DNA of 64,000 nt from Berberis thunbergii (GCA_003290165.1 QNQO01002077.1:97753-161752), one strand, 5' to 3'; positions 45,043 through 56,098 are shown, counted from the stretch's first letter. Made by a program: numbers and translations. The notes: generated from the letters alone by a model not told the origin.

Positions 45043-45069
45043 TCAACAAGCTCTGGCTCTGATACCAGC

Positions 45070-45517
45070 TGTCACGGACTAGTAATCCGTGCGGCACTAG
45101 CTATCCAATTCACTAGTAAGCCTATGAGTAGTTACTTTGACGGGCACAAATATTAACTTGAGAATGCACAATATCAATCTGTAAACAATATAACAATGCA
45201 CAATAGTCAGTAAAAGCTCTCATTCACATTCAATAGATTACAATGGGGAGGAACGTTCGGAAGGACGTTGCTCAAGACTAGTTCGATGCTATCGATCGAT
45301 GGAAATACAAGTTTGAAGTTGAAAAGCAATGCAAAGAAAACAATAAAAATGCTAGCGGTACAGTCTGGCCCGACTATGCAATGGAGGCAACACGTCCTCA
45401 CAGTCAAGAGCTCAAACTTTCCCCCTATATTATAGATGCTAAGCATTTGAGCACTTTTCAAAAGGGAACATTGAGTTTTGAGACCATTAGGAAGGCCTCT
45501 GACCTTGAGTCCTGACA
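45070..45517 (-). repeat. Gypsy LTR (5' LTR on the minus strand)
   Basis: 448 bp partner of the LTR at 39975-40422. The tRNA-Met primer site follows directly at 45069 downwards. Confidence 0.9.
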
Positions 45518-46276
45518 GCACGGGACGGGATGGGACGAGATAGACCCATCCCGTTCATACGGGATTGGGACGGGACGAGACGGGATGAGATAAACCTAAT
45601 CCCGACCTCGTCCCATCCCAAACGGGTTCGGGACGGGACGTGATCAGCATGTTTCAAATTGATCATGCAATTTCAATAACTAAAATAGATCTTCAGCAAA
45701 TTGCATGTTTACACATAACCATGCTGAAAATGAAATAATAAACCAAAATGCAATCAACTAAACATAATTTTACCTATGCCATAATAAACACATGAAGCTG
45801 TCATTGGAATCTCTCACAGAGTTTAATTTTCATGCATATCTATCCTTGCAAATGAGATGATACTATGAACCCATTAAATTGTATTATAGGTTGAGTATCC
45901 AAAGTTTTCAATGAAATCGAATGTACCTTAATTAAATACAATTAAATAAATTGGTCTTCAAATATGAGTTGATAGCCTAACGACATTGAGAATTTTAGAT
46001 GCTAAAATATTATATGCATCAGGGAATTTGTATGGGCATCCAAATATTGCAATCCTAAAATAAATAAATAAATAATAAATATTAATAATAAATATTAAAA
46101 AATTAGTTCGGGATTGGCAGGATTGAAAATCTTCATCCCATCCCATCCCATTCTAAATCGGGACGGGACAGGACCGGAATGGAATTATTCAATCTCGTTA
46201 AAACTCGAAAAAATCGGGACGGAACGGGACGGGATCAGAACGAGAACGGGATGGGATGCCCACCCCTAATTAACAA

Positions 46277-47519
46277 GACTTGACAACTCTAGAGAGTCTA
46301 AAGTTTGATCCTTACCCTTGATTCCTTCTTACATTAGAAAGAAAACAAACACGTTCGTAGTTTAGTGAAATTGCTTGTATTTTGATCAGGCTGATCTATT
46401 CCTATACTTGACAATGATCCACTCAAAATTATTGTGTTAAATCAGATTTGTTCAAGGTGGAGCAAGAATGCCTAAAGTGATGATCAACCATTGCAGAGGA
46501 GGTCCTGATGATGGTGAGAAAATGTTGTGCATTAACTTTTCATTTCTTGTTTTTATGTGGAAATTGTTAGCATCAAAGGTAGAGATTGTTGTGTTAGTGC
46601 GTATAAAGTTAATATGGTGATGTGGGACAGTACTTAAGGTGATGTAAAGTAGTCGTTGCCTTTAAATAAAAGTTTTTTTATTTTTATTTTTATATGAAAT
46701 TGCAAGGATTTTGATTTGAATTTTCGAGTTAATTTCGGTCACATGGTTGTAAAAAATATTTCGGTGTGTAAAAAAAACGTAAAAATTACGAGGATATATG
46801 AAATATATATATATATAATGATCTTCGAGGGTATATGAAATATGTGACAAAAATAAGATGCAATTTAATAAATCTATTAAACACATTAAATGAAGCCTAA
46901 ATACTAAGAAATGAAACAAATATTAAATCAATATATAATTAGAAAATCAGGATGGTTTCAAAATCTATATATAAATAGAACTAGAATAAATGATAATTAG
47001 AAAATCGAGACGTGGTTTAAAAAATCAATAATTAATTAGAAATAAACCATGAATTTTAAGAAAAAATCTAATTTTTTTTTAAAAAACATTGAAAAATATA
47101 ATATTTGGTAGTTGGTTTTTGTATTTTTACAATATTTACGAAAAAAATCTCAAAATTTATAAAAAAACCCTAAATTTTTTTCGAAATAAACCTTAAAAAA
47201 GCATAACTTTTTCTTTTCGTAATTTGACTAATTTAAATTTTTTGCGAAAACATAATCCTTGTAAAGTTGTTCTTCAAGGACAACCAAGTAATTACGTAAC
47301 AATGTGAAATTATGACCATTTTGTTTTGAGCCCCAGAATTTCAAGCCAAAGGAAAACCAGTTACATAGATAAAATCATAAAGGCATCATCCATGGGATCC
47401 ACTCCAAATAGTTTATTGCTTTAAGTGTCTCTCTTCCACTAATATGTTATCTTCTAGCGATCACCCACTGGTCTCAACCCGTCGAAAGAGAGAGAGAGAG
47501 AAATCAGAAACTTAAGAAC
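46277..47519 (+). promoter_or_regulatory. Upstream and 5' UTR region of NLR-D
   Basis: Homologous to 12660-13807. It holds an orphan NLR 3' tail at 46456-46501 and an AT-rich middle. The conserved proximal promoter follows (TGAAATTATGACCATTTTG, 47304; GAAGCCAAAGGAAAACC type word), and a (GA)n leader ends just before the ATG at 47520. It keeps the about 30 bp that NLR-C lacks (ATAAAATCATAAAGGCATCA). Confidence 0.6.
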
Positions 47520-50444
47520 ATGGCCGAAGCTGCAGTGAGTCTTGCTGTTGAGCATCTGATTCCCTTTCTGAAGGAAGAAGCAAAATTGTTGAAAGGAGTG
47601 CGAGGCGAAGTGGAGTTCATTAAAGATGAAATGAATTCCATTCGTGTCGTGCTAAAGGATGCTGATGCAAGGGCGGAGATTGAAGAAGATGTCAAGGCCT
47701 GGGTTAAACAATTGCGACAAGTTGCCTTCAGAATGGAAGACGTTTTGGATGAGTTTCGCCTCCGTGTTGCACAACAAGAGCCACGACGCAGTGGAGGGGT
47801 CCTTAGTTGGGTTCGCCAGACTTTCGGATGCGTCAAGCGCTTGAAGCCTCGCTTTGATGTTGCCACTGAGATTCAAGATATAAAAGGAAAGCTGAGTCAG
47901 ATTAAAGAACGAAAAGACATATATAAATTCAATCAATTTACTCCAGAGTCGGAGAAGGCAGGGTCCAGCAACTCCAACAATAATGAAGAATGGAAGTTTC
48001 ATCAGGACTATGCTCTTTATGTTGAAGATTCAGAACTCGTGGGGATCAAGGAGCAGAAAGACCAACTAATAAGTTGGTTGGTAGAAGGCGAGGAAAGGCG
48101 ATCGGTGTTTGCAGTAGCAGGAACTGGTGGAGTAGGCAAAACAACCCTTGTCAGGAAAGCCTATGAAAGTGATCAAGTGAAAAGCAAATTTTATTGCTAT
48201 GCATGGATCACCGTTTCACAATCTTTCAAAATTGAAGAGCTTTTGCGGAAATTGATCAAGCAATTCCAGGAATTGATGAAGGATTCATTTTCTCCACCAT
48301 TGGATGAGAAACTGGAGAGGACTCAGCTGATTGACAAACTCAGGAGCTATCTTCAAGGAAAGAGGTATATGGTTATTCTAGATGATGTTTGGAGTGTCCA
48401 ACTATGGACTTCCTTGAAAACTGCATTGCTCGATAATCATTGCCATAGTAGAATCATTGTCACAACACGTGATAATGGTGTTGCTGATTCATTTGTTGAT
48501 TCTCCTTCACATGTTTGCAATCTCTCTCCCTTGCTTCTTGAAGATGGCTTGAATCTTTTCTATAAAAAGGCGTTTGGATCGGATTTCAAGGGACAATGCC
48601 CACCGGACTTGGAGGATTTGTCAAAGAAAATCGTAATGAGAAGTGGAGGTCTTCCCCTGGGAATTGTGGTAATGGGTGGTCTTCTTTTGACAAAAGAAAA
48701 GACCTTCTTCGAATGGAAGAAATTTCATGACAGCCTTTCTTCTAACTTAGGAGAGGATCCCAATCTAAGGAGTATAATGAAAATCATCTCACTCACTTAC
48801 CAAGACCTGCCTTATCATCTTAAATCTTGTTTTCTTTACTTTGGTCTTTTTCCAGAAGATTATGAAATATTTTCTTTTAAGTTAACTAAATTGTGGATAG
48901 CCGAAGGATTTGTCAAAGAAAAAATGGGGAAAACGCTAGAAGAGGTTGCAGAAGATTATCGCGACCAACTTGCCAGGAGGAATTTGGTGCAAGCATATCC
49001 ATCGACTATCTATCTTGATGCAAAATCCTACAGAGTTCATGATCTGATGCACGAGTTTATTCTCTTGAGATCTCTGGAGGAAGATTTTTGTGAAGTTCTT
49101 GGTGGGAGGGCCAGTGCGAGTTCAATTGTGAACAGTCGACGACTTTCTATTCAAAGCATCCCCAGTAGAGATGATATCCTGAAAAACACAAGTACGCCAT
49201 GTGCTACTCGTTCACTTTTTGTGTTTCAATTGGATGAGTTTCCCAACTCTATGATGCACACATTTCTTTCTAGTTTTGTGCTACTAAAGGTACTTAGCCT
49301 CAGACATGCACCTTTGGAGGATTTTCCTTACGAGGTCACAAAGCTACTGCAATTGAGGTATTTGGATATTGGTGGTACACTTATCAAATCACTACCAGAT
49401 AGTATTGCAAAACTGCAGAATCTTGAAACTCTGTATCTGGACTATACTTATGTGAATCTCTTGCCACTTGCCATTCTGAAGCTTCGAAAATTGAGGCATC
49501 TTCAAGCAGATCTGACAGTAATACCAGAGAGAATCGGGCTTTTGACAAACTTGCAAAGTTTAAGAATCATTGATGCGAGTCAAGGAACTAAAGTAATCAC
49601 AGAGTTGGGGAAGCTCACTCAGTTGAGAACACTATACATTGCAAATTTGAGAAGAGAAAATGGGATGAATTTGTGTGGCTCTATAGACAAGATGCATCAC
49701 CTTCGAAACTTAACCATCAAGGCATTAGAAAAAGACGAATTTCTTCAATTGCAGTTTGTATCATCTCCTCCCTCACTTCTTCGGAATTTGCATCTGATTG
49801 GGCGTCTAGAAAAGTTACCTGACTGGGTACTCTCCCTTACAAACCTTAATGAAATTGGGTTAGTCTTCTCAAGATTAACTGAGGATCCATTGAAAGCATT
49901 CCAAACTTTACCTAATCTAGAACTGATCGTGCTTCAAGCAAATGCATATGTTGGAGAGGAGTTGCATTTTCAGGCTGACAGTTTTCAGAAACTCAAGAGG
50001 TTTTTCCTGGGTGGATTAGAAATGTTGCATTCATTGGTGATACAGAAAGGTGCACTAACCAACCTTCAAGATATGAGAATTGCAGATTGTCAGCAATTAA
50101 GGGAGATGCCCAAAGGCATAGCAGATCTCAAGAAGCTCAAATATCTGTTTTTTCACAACATGCCGACTGGTTTCACGAGTAAGCTTGCACAAGATGGAGG
50201 CGAAGACTACTGGAAAGTGAAGCATGTACCACGAGTTCAATTTGTTTGTCCGGATGAAGAAGATTGTGTCGGTGTAACTGATTTGGTGTGTATCTCAAAC
50301 TCTCTACATCATTTAACTTCTACCATTGCCATATTAGATTTTTATTTGAATTGTTACTTTCTTGTTTTATACTGGTTTGATTTGAGAAAGCTACATACAA
50401 TTTATCAATCCCAGGTCTTTCTTTACAAAGTTTTATTTCAATGA
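47520..50444 (+). CDS. NLR-D: intact RPM1-like CC-NB-ARC-LRR protein with stop-loss C-terminal extension
   Basis: 974 codons in one exon; start chosen at ATG 47520, shared with NLR-C. Order: Rx-type coiled coil (1 to about 85; MEDVLDEF 72-79, EDVID-like), P-loop GTGGVGKTT 201-209, kinase-2 MVILDDVW 284-291, RNBS-B SRIIVTTRD 310-318, GLPL 377-380, RNBS-D CFLYFGLFPEDYEI 437-450, VHD 506-508 in place of MHD, LRRs about 550-900. Such proteins are ATP/ADP switches that trigger defence on effector perception, often at the plasma membrane for RPM1 relatives. The usual TGA after residue 915 is TGT (50265-50267), so the frame runs 59 residues into the former 3' UTR; residues about 932-953 are hydrophobic. 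It is the only unbroken NLR in the window. The ligand is unknown. Confidence 0.92.
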   Translation: MAEAAVSLAVEHLIPFLKEEAKLLKGVRGEVEFIKDEMNSIRVVLKDADARAEIEEDVKAWVKQLRQVAFRMEDVLDEFRLRVAQQEPRRSGGVLSWVRQTFGCVKRLKPRFDVATEIQDIKGKLSQIKERKDIYKFNQFTPESEKAGSSNSNNNEEWKFHQDYALYVEDSELVGIKEQKDQLISWLVEGEERRSVFAVAGTGGVGKTTLVRKAYESDQVKSKFYCYAWITVSQSFKIEELLRKLIKQFQELMKDSFSPPLDEKLERTQLIDKLRSYLQGKRYMVILDDVWSVQLWTSLKTALLDNHCHSRIIVTTRDNGVADSFVDSPSHVCNLSPLLLEDGLNLFYKKAFGSDFKGQCPPDLEDLSKKIVMRSGGLPLGIVVMGGLLLTKEKTFFEWKKFHDSLSSNLGEDPNLRSIMKIISLTYQDLPYHLKSCFLYFGLFPEDYEIFSFKLTKLWIAEGFVKEKMGKTLEEVAEDYRDQLARRNLVQAYPSTIYLDAKSYRVHDLMHEFILLRSLEEDFCEVLGGRASASSIVNSRRLSIQSIPSRDDILKNTSTPCATRSLFVFQLDEFPNSMMHTFLSSFVLLKVLSLRHAPLEDFPYEVTKLLQLRYLDIGGTLIKSLPDSIAKLQNLETLYLDYTYVNLLPLAILKLRKLRHLQADLTVIPERIGLLTNLQSLRIIDASQGTKVITELGKLTQLRTLYIANLRRENGMNLCGSIDKMHHLRNLTIKALEKDEFLQLQFVSSPPSLLRNLHLIGRLEKLPDWVLSLTNLNEIGLVFSRLTEDPLKAFQTLPNLELIVLQANAYVGEELHFQADSFQKLKRFFLGGLEMLHSLVIQKGALTNLQDMRIADCQQLREMPKGIADLKKLKYLFFHNMPTGFTSKLAQDGGEDYWKVKHVPRVQFVCPDEEDCVGVTDLVCISNSLHHLTSTIAILDFYLNCYFLVLYWFDLRKLHTIYQSQVFLYKVLFQ

Positions 50445-51002
50445 TTTTTGAATTTATCAAATAAATGAAGTGAGGATTTGTTTAGTAAAGCTGTCAGGCA
50501 TGTTGTTAGAAGTTCAATTTAATTTGTGTATATATGCCTTTTCTACTAAGCCATGTTAGTAGTTCAGTAAATTGCTTGTATTATTGATCAATCTGCCTCT
50601 ATCTATTTTTGATGATATGATGCACTCACACCACACCATGTTGTTGGATTTGTAATAGGTGGGGCGAGAACATCAGAAGTGAGGATCCGATGATGCAGAG
50701 GAGGCCACGGTAGCTGGCAAGAAAACTCTGTGCAGTAACTTTTCATTCACAAAGTGGTCGTTTTCCCAGTTTAAGTGTGTAATAAGTTGATACATTGTGT
50801 GTGCATGTGGTGATTGAGATGTAAAAGGTGACTTTGTTATGTTTGTATGGTATTGTATTTTTTCTGTGTTATTTATTAGTACAATCTTATGTTGATTATT
50901 TATGGTATTATTATTATTATGTCTGGCATTGGATAATCACTCATAGAAATATGAGCAATTAAAGAGGTGCCCACGGGTAATATTTATTCAGTCAATTATG
51001 GA
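50445..51002 (+). other. 3' flank of NLR-D with conserved tail and LRR relic
   Basis: Homologous to the NLR-C flank without the LINE and foldback insertions. The conserved 3' tail is at 50658-50703. A shortened LRR relic (AATTAAAGAGGTGCCCACGG) lies near 50955-50977. Homology to NLR-C ends at about 51002. Confidence 0.65.
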
Positions 51003-51829
51003 ATCATTCAATTTGGAATCATGAATTCCTGTTTTATGTTCTCAAACTTCCCTCAGTCTGACTAGGAGTTCCAATTACACTTTGAAGTAAATGTTCCTTG
51101 ATATGAATATCATTCTTTCAGAATTCTATATAAATTTTAATCTTTGAGTGAGAATTGTTTTTGGAAATCCCACCGGGAGCAAGGTCTAAATTGTGATGGC
51201 ATGACCTTTTTTTTTTTAATGCAAAAAGGCTGTGAGAGCATGGGGTACTCAGACTTGGGATTTGTGTTTTTTGATTGGTCGAAGGGAAATTATGCAACAT
51301 ACTTAAAGTAGATCTTTTTTTCCCCTTAAAAACCTGAAAAGTTTGTTATAATGGATGTTCATTTGCTGCTGTTGTTGTTTATTATTTTAAAGAATTAGAA
51401 GATAATGAATATCATGTAGTAAAGACGAAGATAATGAATATCATGTCATCAAAACCTGGCAATTCAGTGAATTGAATATTTACATCATGTCATCACTTGG
51501 ATTTAAAGTATGTAGTTATCATTATTATTGTTTATTTCTCTCCCCCAATATTGGATTGGGCACATAACTTGTATTTCAATTTCATCAAGAGTTATCGAGG
51601 AGGCTTTGAAGATTTATATGAGCTTGGTGAGAGATTGAGAAGTAAACATTCGACTACAGAATATATTTTACAATTATAAAATTTGGTAAACTTTATAGGA
51701 TAGTGGAGAATGGGTGATAGGAAGAGGAGGTTTATCATTGGGCCTAAGGAAATAGTTGAGGATTAGGAGAACTGGTCAGATTCAAGTTACAGTTTTCAGT
51801 TTTATCTCCTTGATGGTGACAAAGGGGAA
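51003..51829. other. Intergenic stretch, nothing recognised
   Basis: AT-rich, with a short direct repeat GAAGATAATGAATATCATGT (51397 and 51428). No recognised gene; the 60-codon frames have no known domain. Confidence 0.4.
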
Positions 51830-52078
51830 ATCTTGAATCCACAAGGTAGTAGGAGGAAGAGAAGAAAATCCTTGAATCCACAAGGTAATTGGGGAGAATA
51901 GAAGATGAAAGGGGACAAAGAATAGACGAAGCTTGAATCCACAAGGTAGTAGGAGATGAAAGGGGAAGAATAGACTAAGCTTGAATCCACAAGGGGAAAT
52001 CTTGAATCCACAAGGTAGTAGGAGGAAGAGAAGAAAATCCTTGAATCCACGAGGTAATTGGGGAAAATAGAAGATGAA
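51830..52078 (+). repeat. Local repeat array of CTTGAATCCACAAGG units
   Basis: The word CTTGAATCCACAAGG occurs six times (once with CACGAGG), linked by TAGTAGGAGGAAGAGAAG and TAATTGGGGA-type spacers. A longer block of about 85 bp is itself repeated (51830 and 52010). The array ends exactly where NLR-E sequence starts. Confidence 0.75.
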
Positions 52079-52345
52079 AGGGGCGAGGAAAGGCAATCGG
52101 TGTTTGCAGTAGCAGGAACTGGTGGAGTAGGCAAAACAACCCTTGTCAGGAAAGCCTATGAAAGTGATCAAGTGAAAAGCAAATTTTATTGCTATGCATG
52201 GATCACCGTTTCACAATCTTTCAAAATTGAAGAGCTTTCGTGGAAATTGATCAAGCAATTCCAGGAATTGATGCAGGATTCATTTTCTCTACCATTGGAT
52301 AAGAAACTGGAGAGGACTCAGCTGATTGACAAACTCAGGAGCTAT

Positions 52346-52615
52346 TGACAAGTTTAAGGCCAAATTGTTCTCTTTCATTCATTCATCAACAATATAAATA
52401 TTGTAGTCAAAATACAATAGGAAACCACCATACATTAGGAAGCCTCCCAAACCAAGGAAACAAATCACTAGCCATCGAAAAGTTTCCTAACCCAATAAAA
52501 CTTCTAACCCCATAAAACTTGCAACACAATATGCTAAAATATATTTTCCTAACAATAGGATGTATTTCCTAATACTGAAAGATATTTTCCTAACAATAGG
52601 ATGTATTTTCTTATA
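52346..52615 (-). repeat. Copia-1 LTR (3' LTR on the minus strand)
   Basis: 270 bp, partner of 56099-56368. It contains repeated CCTAACAATAGGATGTATTT words. Confidence 0.85.
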
Positions 52616-52623
52616 CCCCCCCC

Positions 52624-53976
52624 TCAAGTTGGAGCATGAGGGTTAAGAATGCCCAACTTGCCAAAGAGATAATCGAACTGCGATTTGTCCAAGGCCTTTG
52701 TGAAAATGTCTGTCAATTGATCAGTCGTTGGCACATACGAAGGAGCAATAAGACCATCCTGAATAGCATCACAAACAAAGTGACAATCAACTTCAATATG
52801 CTTCGTACGTTCATGGAAGACGGGGTTCTGCGCAATGTATATGGCAGACTGACTATCACAAAAGAGGGGAACGGCCTTGGGATGAAGTACCCCTAAACTC
52901 AATAATAAACCTTTCAACCATTTCAACTCACACGTTATGGCGGCCATAGAGCGATATTCCGCCTCAGCCGAAGAACGAGAAACTGTATGTTGCTTCTTAG
53001 TTTTCCAAGCAATCGGAGAATGGCCTAGAAACACCAACCACCCCGTCAGGGACCTCCGAGTAATAGGACAAGCGGCCCAATCAGAATCACACCAACCTTG
53101 CAAAGTCAAGTCACTACCCGAGCGCAGGAGAATACCGTAACCCGGAGTACCTTTCAAATAGCGGACAACGCGCAATGCAGCATCCCAATGCTCCTGTCGC
53201 GGTTGCTGCATAAACGGAGATAACACATGAACCGAGTACGTCAAATCAGGACGTGTGACCGCCAAATAGACAAAACGCCCCACCAGACGCCTATAAGACT
53301 CAGGATCCGAGAGAAGAGAACCCGTGGCATGCGCTAGTTGATGGTTTTGTTCGATCGAAGACATAGAAGGCTTCGAACCCAAGAGACCTACCTCCGAAAT
53401 AATATCAAGTGCATATTTACGTTGACAAAAAAACAACCCTGCAGAGCTGCGAGCAACCTCAATACCAAGGAAGTATTTAAGGACCCCGAGGTCCTTCATA
53501 TGAAAACAGGAGCCAAGGTAGCTTTTAAACAGAGTTAAAGCAGCAGAATCATTCCCAGAGAGTATTAAATCATCAACATACACGAGCACATTAATTTGAA
53601 CCAGCCTCTTCTTATAAGTAAAAATGGAATAATCAGAATAAGACTGTAAAAAACCATACCCTTTTAAAGCTGACACGAGCTTAGCAAACCAACATCGATG
53701 AGCCTGTTTCAATCCATATAGAGATTTACGCAACCGACACACCAAACCAGGTTCATCAGAGGTAAAGCCAGGAGGGAGTTTCATATAGACCTCCTCATCT
53801 AGATCCCCGTGCAGAAAAGCATTGTGTACATCCATCTGATGCAACTCCCAATTTTTAGAAGCCGCAATTGTAAGGAATGCGCGAACAGTCGTCATCTTTG
53901 CCACTAGAGCGAATGTCTCGTCATAATCTATCCCTTCGGTCTGATGATTACCGAATATAACCAAACGAGCCTTCAA
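52624..53976 (-). pseudogene. Copia-1 reverse transcriptase and RNase H
   Basis: 450 open codons on the minus strand: RVT_2 start (KARLVIFGNHQTEGIDYDET), VHNAFLHGDLDEEVYMKLPP, catalytic VLVYVDDLILSGN, FLGIEVARS, then the Copia RNase H (GWCDSDWAACPITRRSLTG, SRSSAEAEYRSMA, KHIEVDCHFV) to a natural stop. The domain is intact, but upstream breaks and the missing gag make the element non-autonomous. Confidence 0.88.
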
Positions 53977-54543
53977 TCTCTCAATACCAGCATCAGATTT
54001 TTACTTTATCTTATACAACCATTGACTACCAAGGGCCTTCTTCCCTGAAGGCAACTTTTCCATAGTCCACGTCCCATTGTCTTCCAAGGCCCGCATCTCC
54101 GCTTGCATAGCGGCGCGCCACCCTGCATCTTTTACAGCCTCCTTAAAAGACTGTGGCTCTCTTCCAGCTGTACTAGCTGCAATAAATTTTTCGGTGTTTC
54201 ACAGAAAAACTGTCACAACTAACATAATGTGCTATAGGATAAGGTGTACCTGAGGGAGGTGAAGATGTAGAAGCAGGTGAAGCGGAGGATGGACTATTTT
54301 TCTTCACCATAGTGTGTGTAACAAAGTCACGTAGCTTAACCGAAGAATATTTTTCTCGAAAGCCACGACCTAAATGCTCACTTGGCGGAGCATCTCCCGA
54401 CACTGCCCCCCTGAATCATCCGTAGGAGAAGGCGTAGGCAACACCTGTGGCTGCGTTGCAGGGAGCACGGGCTGCAACTGCGTGGCGGTGGGCTGTGGTA
54501 TGGCTCGCGGCTGCTGAGCTGGAGCAGGCTTGGGTGTGGCGGC

Positions 54544-55752
54544 CTATGGCGGCGGCTGCAGCAGTGTGGTGGCCTGCGATTGCTGGTCTGGAGCACCCCT
54601 GGGCGTGGGAGGGCGTACTTGCTGCACCTCCTCAGCATTTTCTAAAAAAACCGGAAAATCCACAGCCACCCCTTCATGCAGATCACCATGAATGTCATTG
54701 CGAACAGCAAAATTAGGAGCCTCAACATCAAGATATGGGAGCACATTCTCATAAAACTTGACATCCCTTGACACAAAAAAATCTTGCTTGTCCAATTCAA
54801 ACAAATACCAACCCTTCTTGCCAAACGGATATCCCACAAAGACACATTTACGACTCCTACTGGCAAACTTATCACCCTTTGCCTTCTGATTATGAGCGAA
54901 GCATAGAGAACCGAAAACACGCAATTCACCAAAGGAAGGCGGACTACCAAACAAGACTTCATATGGAGTTTTATTGCCAATAATACTAGAAGGTGTCCGA
55001 TTGATTATATGAGCAGCGGCAAGGGCACATTCCCCCCAAAAATAAAGCGGTAGACCACCCTAAAATCGTAAGGCACGAGCAACATTCAAAATGTGTTTAT
55101 GTTTCCTTTCTGCTCGGCCATTTTGTTGAGGAGTCCTCACACAAGAAGTTTGAAACAGAATGTCATTGACAAAAAAATAATCCTTTAGGCAATTAAATTC
55201 AGTACCATTATCACTACGAACAATCTTCAATTTATGAGAAAATTGTCTATCAATCATAGCTATAAAGGACAGACACATTTTAAAAACTTTCGTTTTATCA
55301 ACTAACAGATAGATCCACACAGCGCGGGAGAAGTCATCCACTAGTGTCAAAAAATAGCGAGCCCCACAAGACGATGGTGTATCATATGGCCTCCATAAAT
55401 CACAATGGACTAACTCGAAAATGCAAGTAGAGTGATTATCACTTAACGGAAAACTATCCCTAGAATGTTTAGCACAATGACAAACTTCACATGCTTTATT
55501 CAAGTTACCACTAGAATTGCTAAAAAAAGGAAGCAACTTTACCACTTTCTCAGAAGGATGCCCCAATCTGCGATGCCATAGCTCCAAAGAAGTTGAAGGA
55601 GCAGCTGAAACTGCTTTCACCTTTGTCTCCTCCCGTAAGTAGTATAGTCCATCCCTTCTGTCACCCGTTCCAATCACCTCCCTCGTGTGTCGGTCCTGGA
55701 TAGCACACAAGTCGGAGTTAGTTATGAATTCACAATTTATATCATCACTCAA
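54544..55752 (-). pseudogene. Copia-1 integrase
   Basis: GAG-pre-integrase with HHCC (LWHRRLGHPSEKVV ... CEVCHCAKH), then the D-D-E catalytic core (VHCDLWRPYDTPS, KIVRSDNGTEF, TPQQNGRAERKHKHIL). It is interrupted by a stop near 55060 and resumes as the integrase C-terminal region at 54954-54544 (LRVFGSLCFAHN, SRKCVFVGYPFGKKGW). Confidence 0.85.
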
Positions 55753-55769
55753 TTGTGAAGCCGAAATTA

Positions 55770-55976
55770 AATTACAATTTAATTTTGGAACATAAAGAAC
55801 ATGGTTAAGAATAATTTGTCAGTAAGCTTGACAATTCCTTCCTTCAAGGCAACAACGTTTTGACCATCTGGGAGGCCAACAGAACAGGGAGTCACATTTC
55901 TTAGATCCGACAAATACGACAAATCTCCCGTAACATGATTGGAGCACCAAGTGTCAATAATCCACTTACCATTCAA
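55770..55976 (-). pseudogene. Copia-1 protease remnant
   Basis: NGKWIIDTWCSNHVTGDL matches the Copia protease start of Copia-2 (IIDTGCSNH), but the active-site glycine after Asp-Thr is Trp here (GGG to TGG). The frame breaks after about 65 codons. Confidence 0.8.
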
Positions 55977-56098
55977 CCGATTAGTACCTGATCCGATGTG
56001 AAGATTGAGAGCCTGCCATTGTTGGTAACATGGGCGTTTGATGGAATTCCATGATAGCTCCTAGCTTATTGCTTGGTTTTAACCTTGCTCTGATACCA

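Larger units (their letters stand above)
39975..45517 (-). mobile_element. Ty3/Gypsy chromovirus LTR retrotransposon, full length but degenerate
   Basis: It is bounded by two 448-bp LTRs (39975-40422, 45070-45517) starting TGTCACGG and ending CCTGACA, with target duplication GCACG (39970-39974, 45518-45522). Read on the minus strand: PBS TGGTATCAGAGCC complementary to initiator tRNA-Met (just inside 45069), gag, protease, RT, RNase H, integrase, chromodomain, then a purine tract GTGTGGGAGAG next to the 3' LTR. I count about five differences between the LTRs, so it is young. Several stop codons break the coding region. It is inserted in the small hAT element. Confidence 0.9.
39961..46268. mobile_element. 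Small non-autonomous hAT element, split by a Gypsy insertion
   Basis: Perfect inverted ends TAGGGGTGGGCA / TGCCCACCCCTA and a perfect 8-bp target duplication ATTAACAA (39953-39960, 46269-46276). Without the Gypsy insertion (39975-45522) it is about 0.76 kb. Both ends carry GGGACGGGA-type words (45520-45650 and 46130-46250) and the middle is AT-rich. There is no transposase. Confidence 0.85.

Noticed and set aside
45054..45069. TGGTATCAGAGC words (also at 56083-56098 and 57639) as tRNA fragments
   Set aside because: Each lies directly inside an LTR and is the primer-binding site of a retrotransposon.
54378..54716. Open frames on both strands rich in Pro/Ser or Ala/Trp
   Set aside because: They overlap the variable linker between Copia integrase and reverse transcriptase and are compositional.
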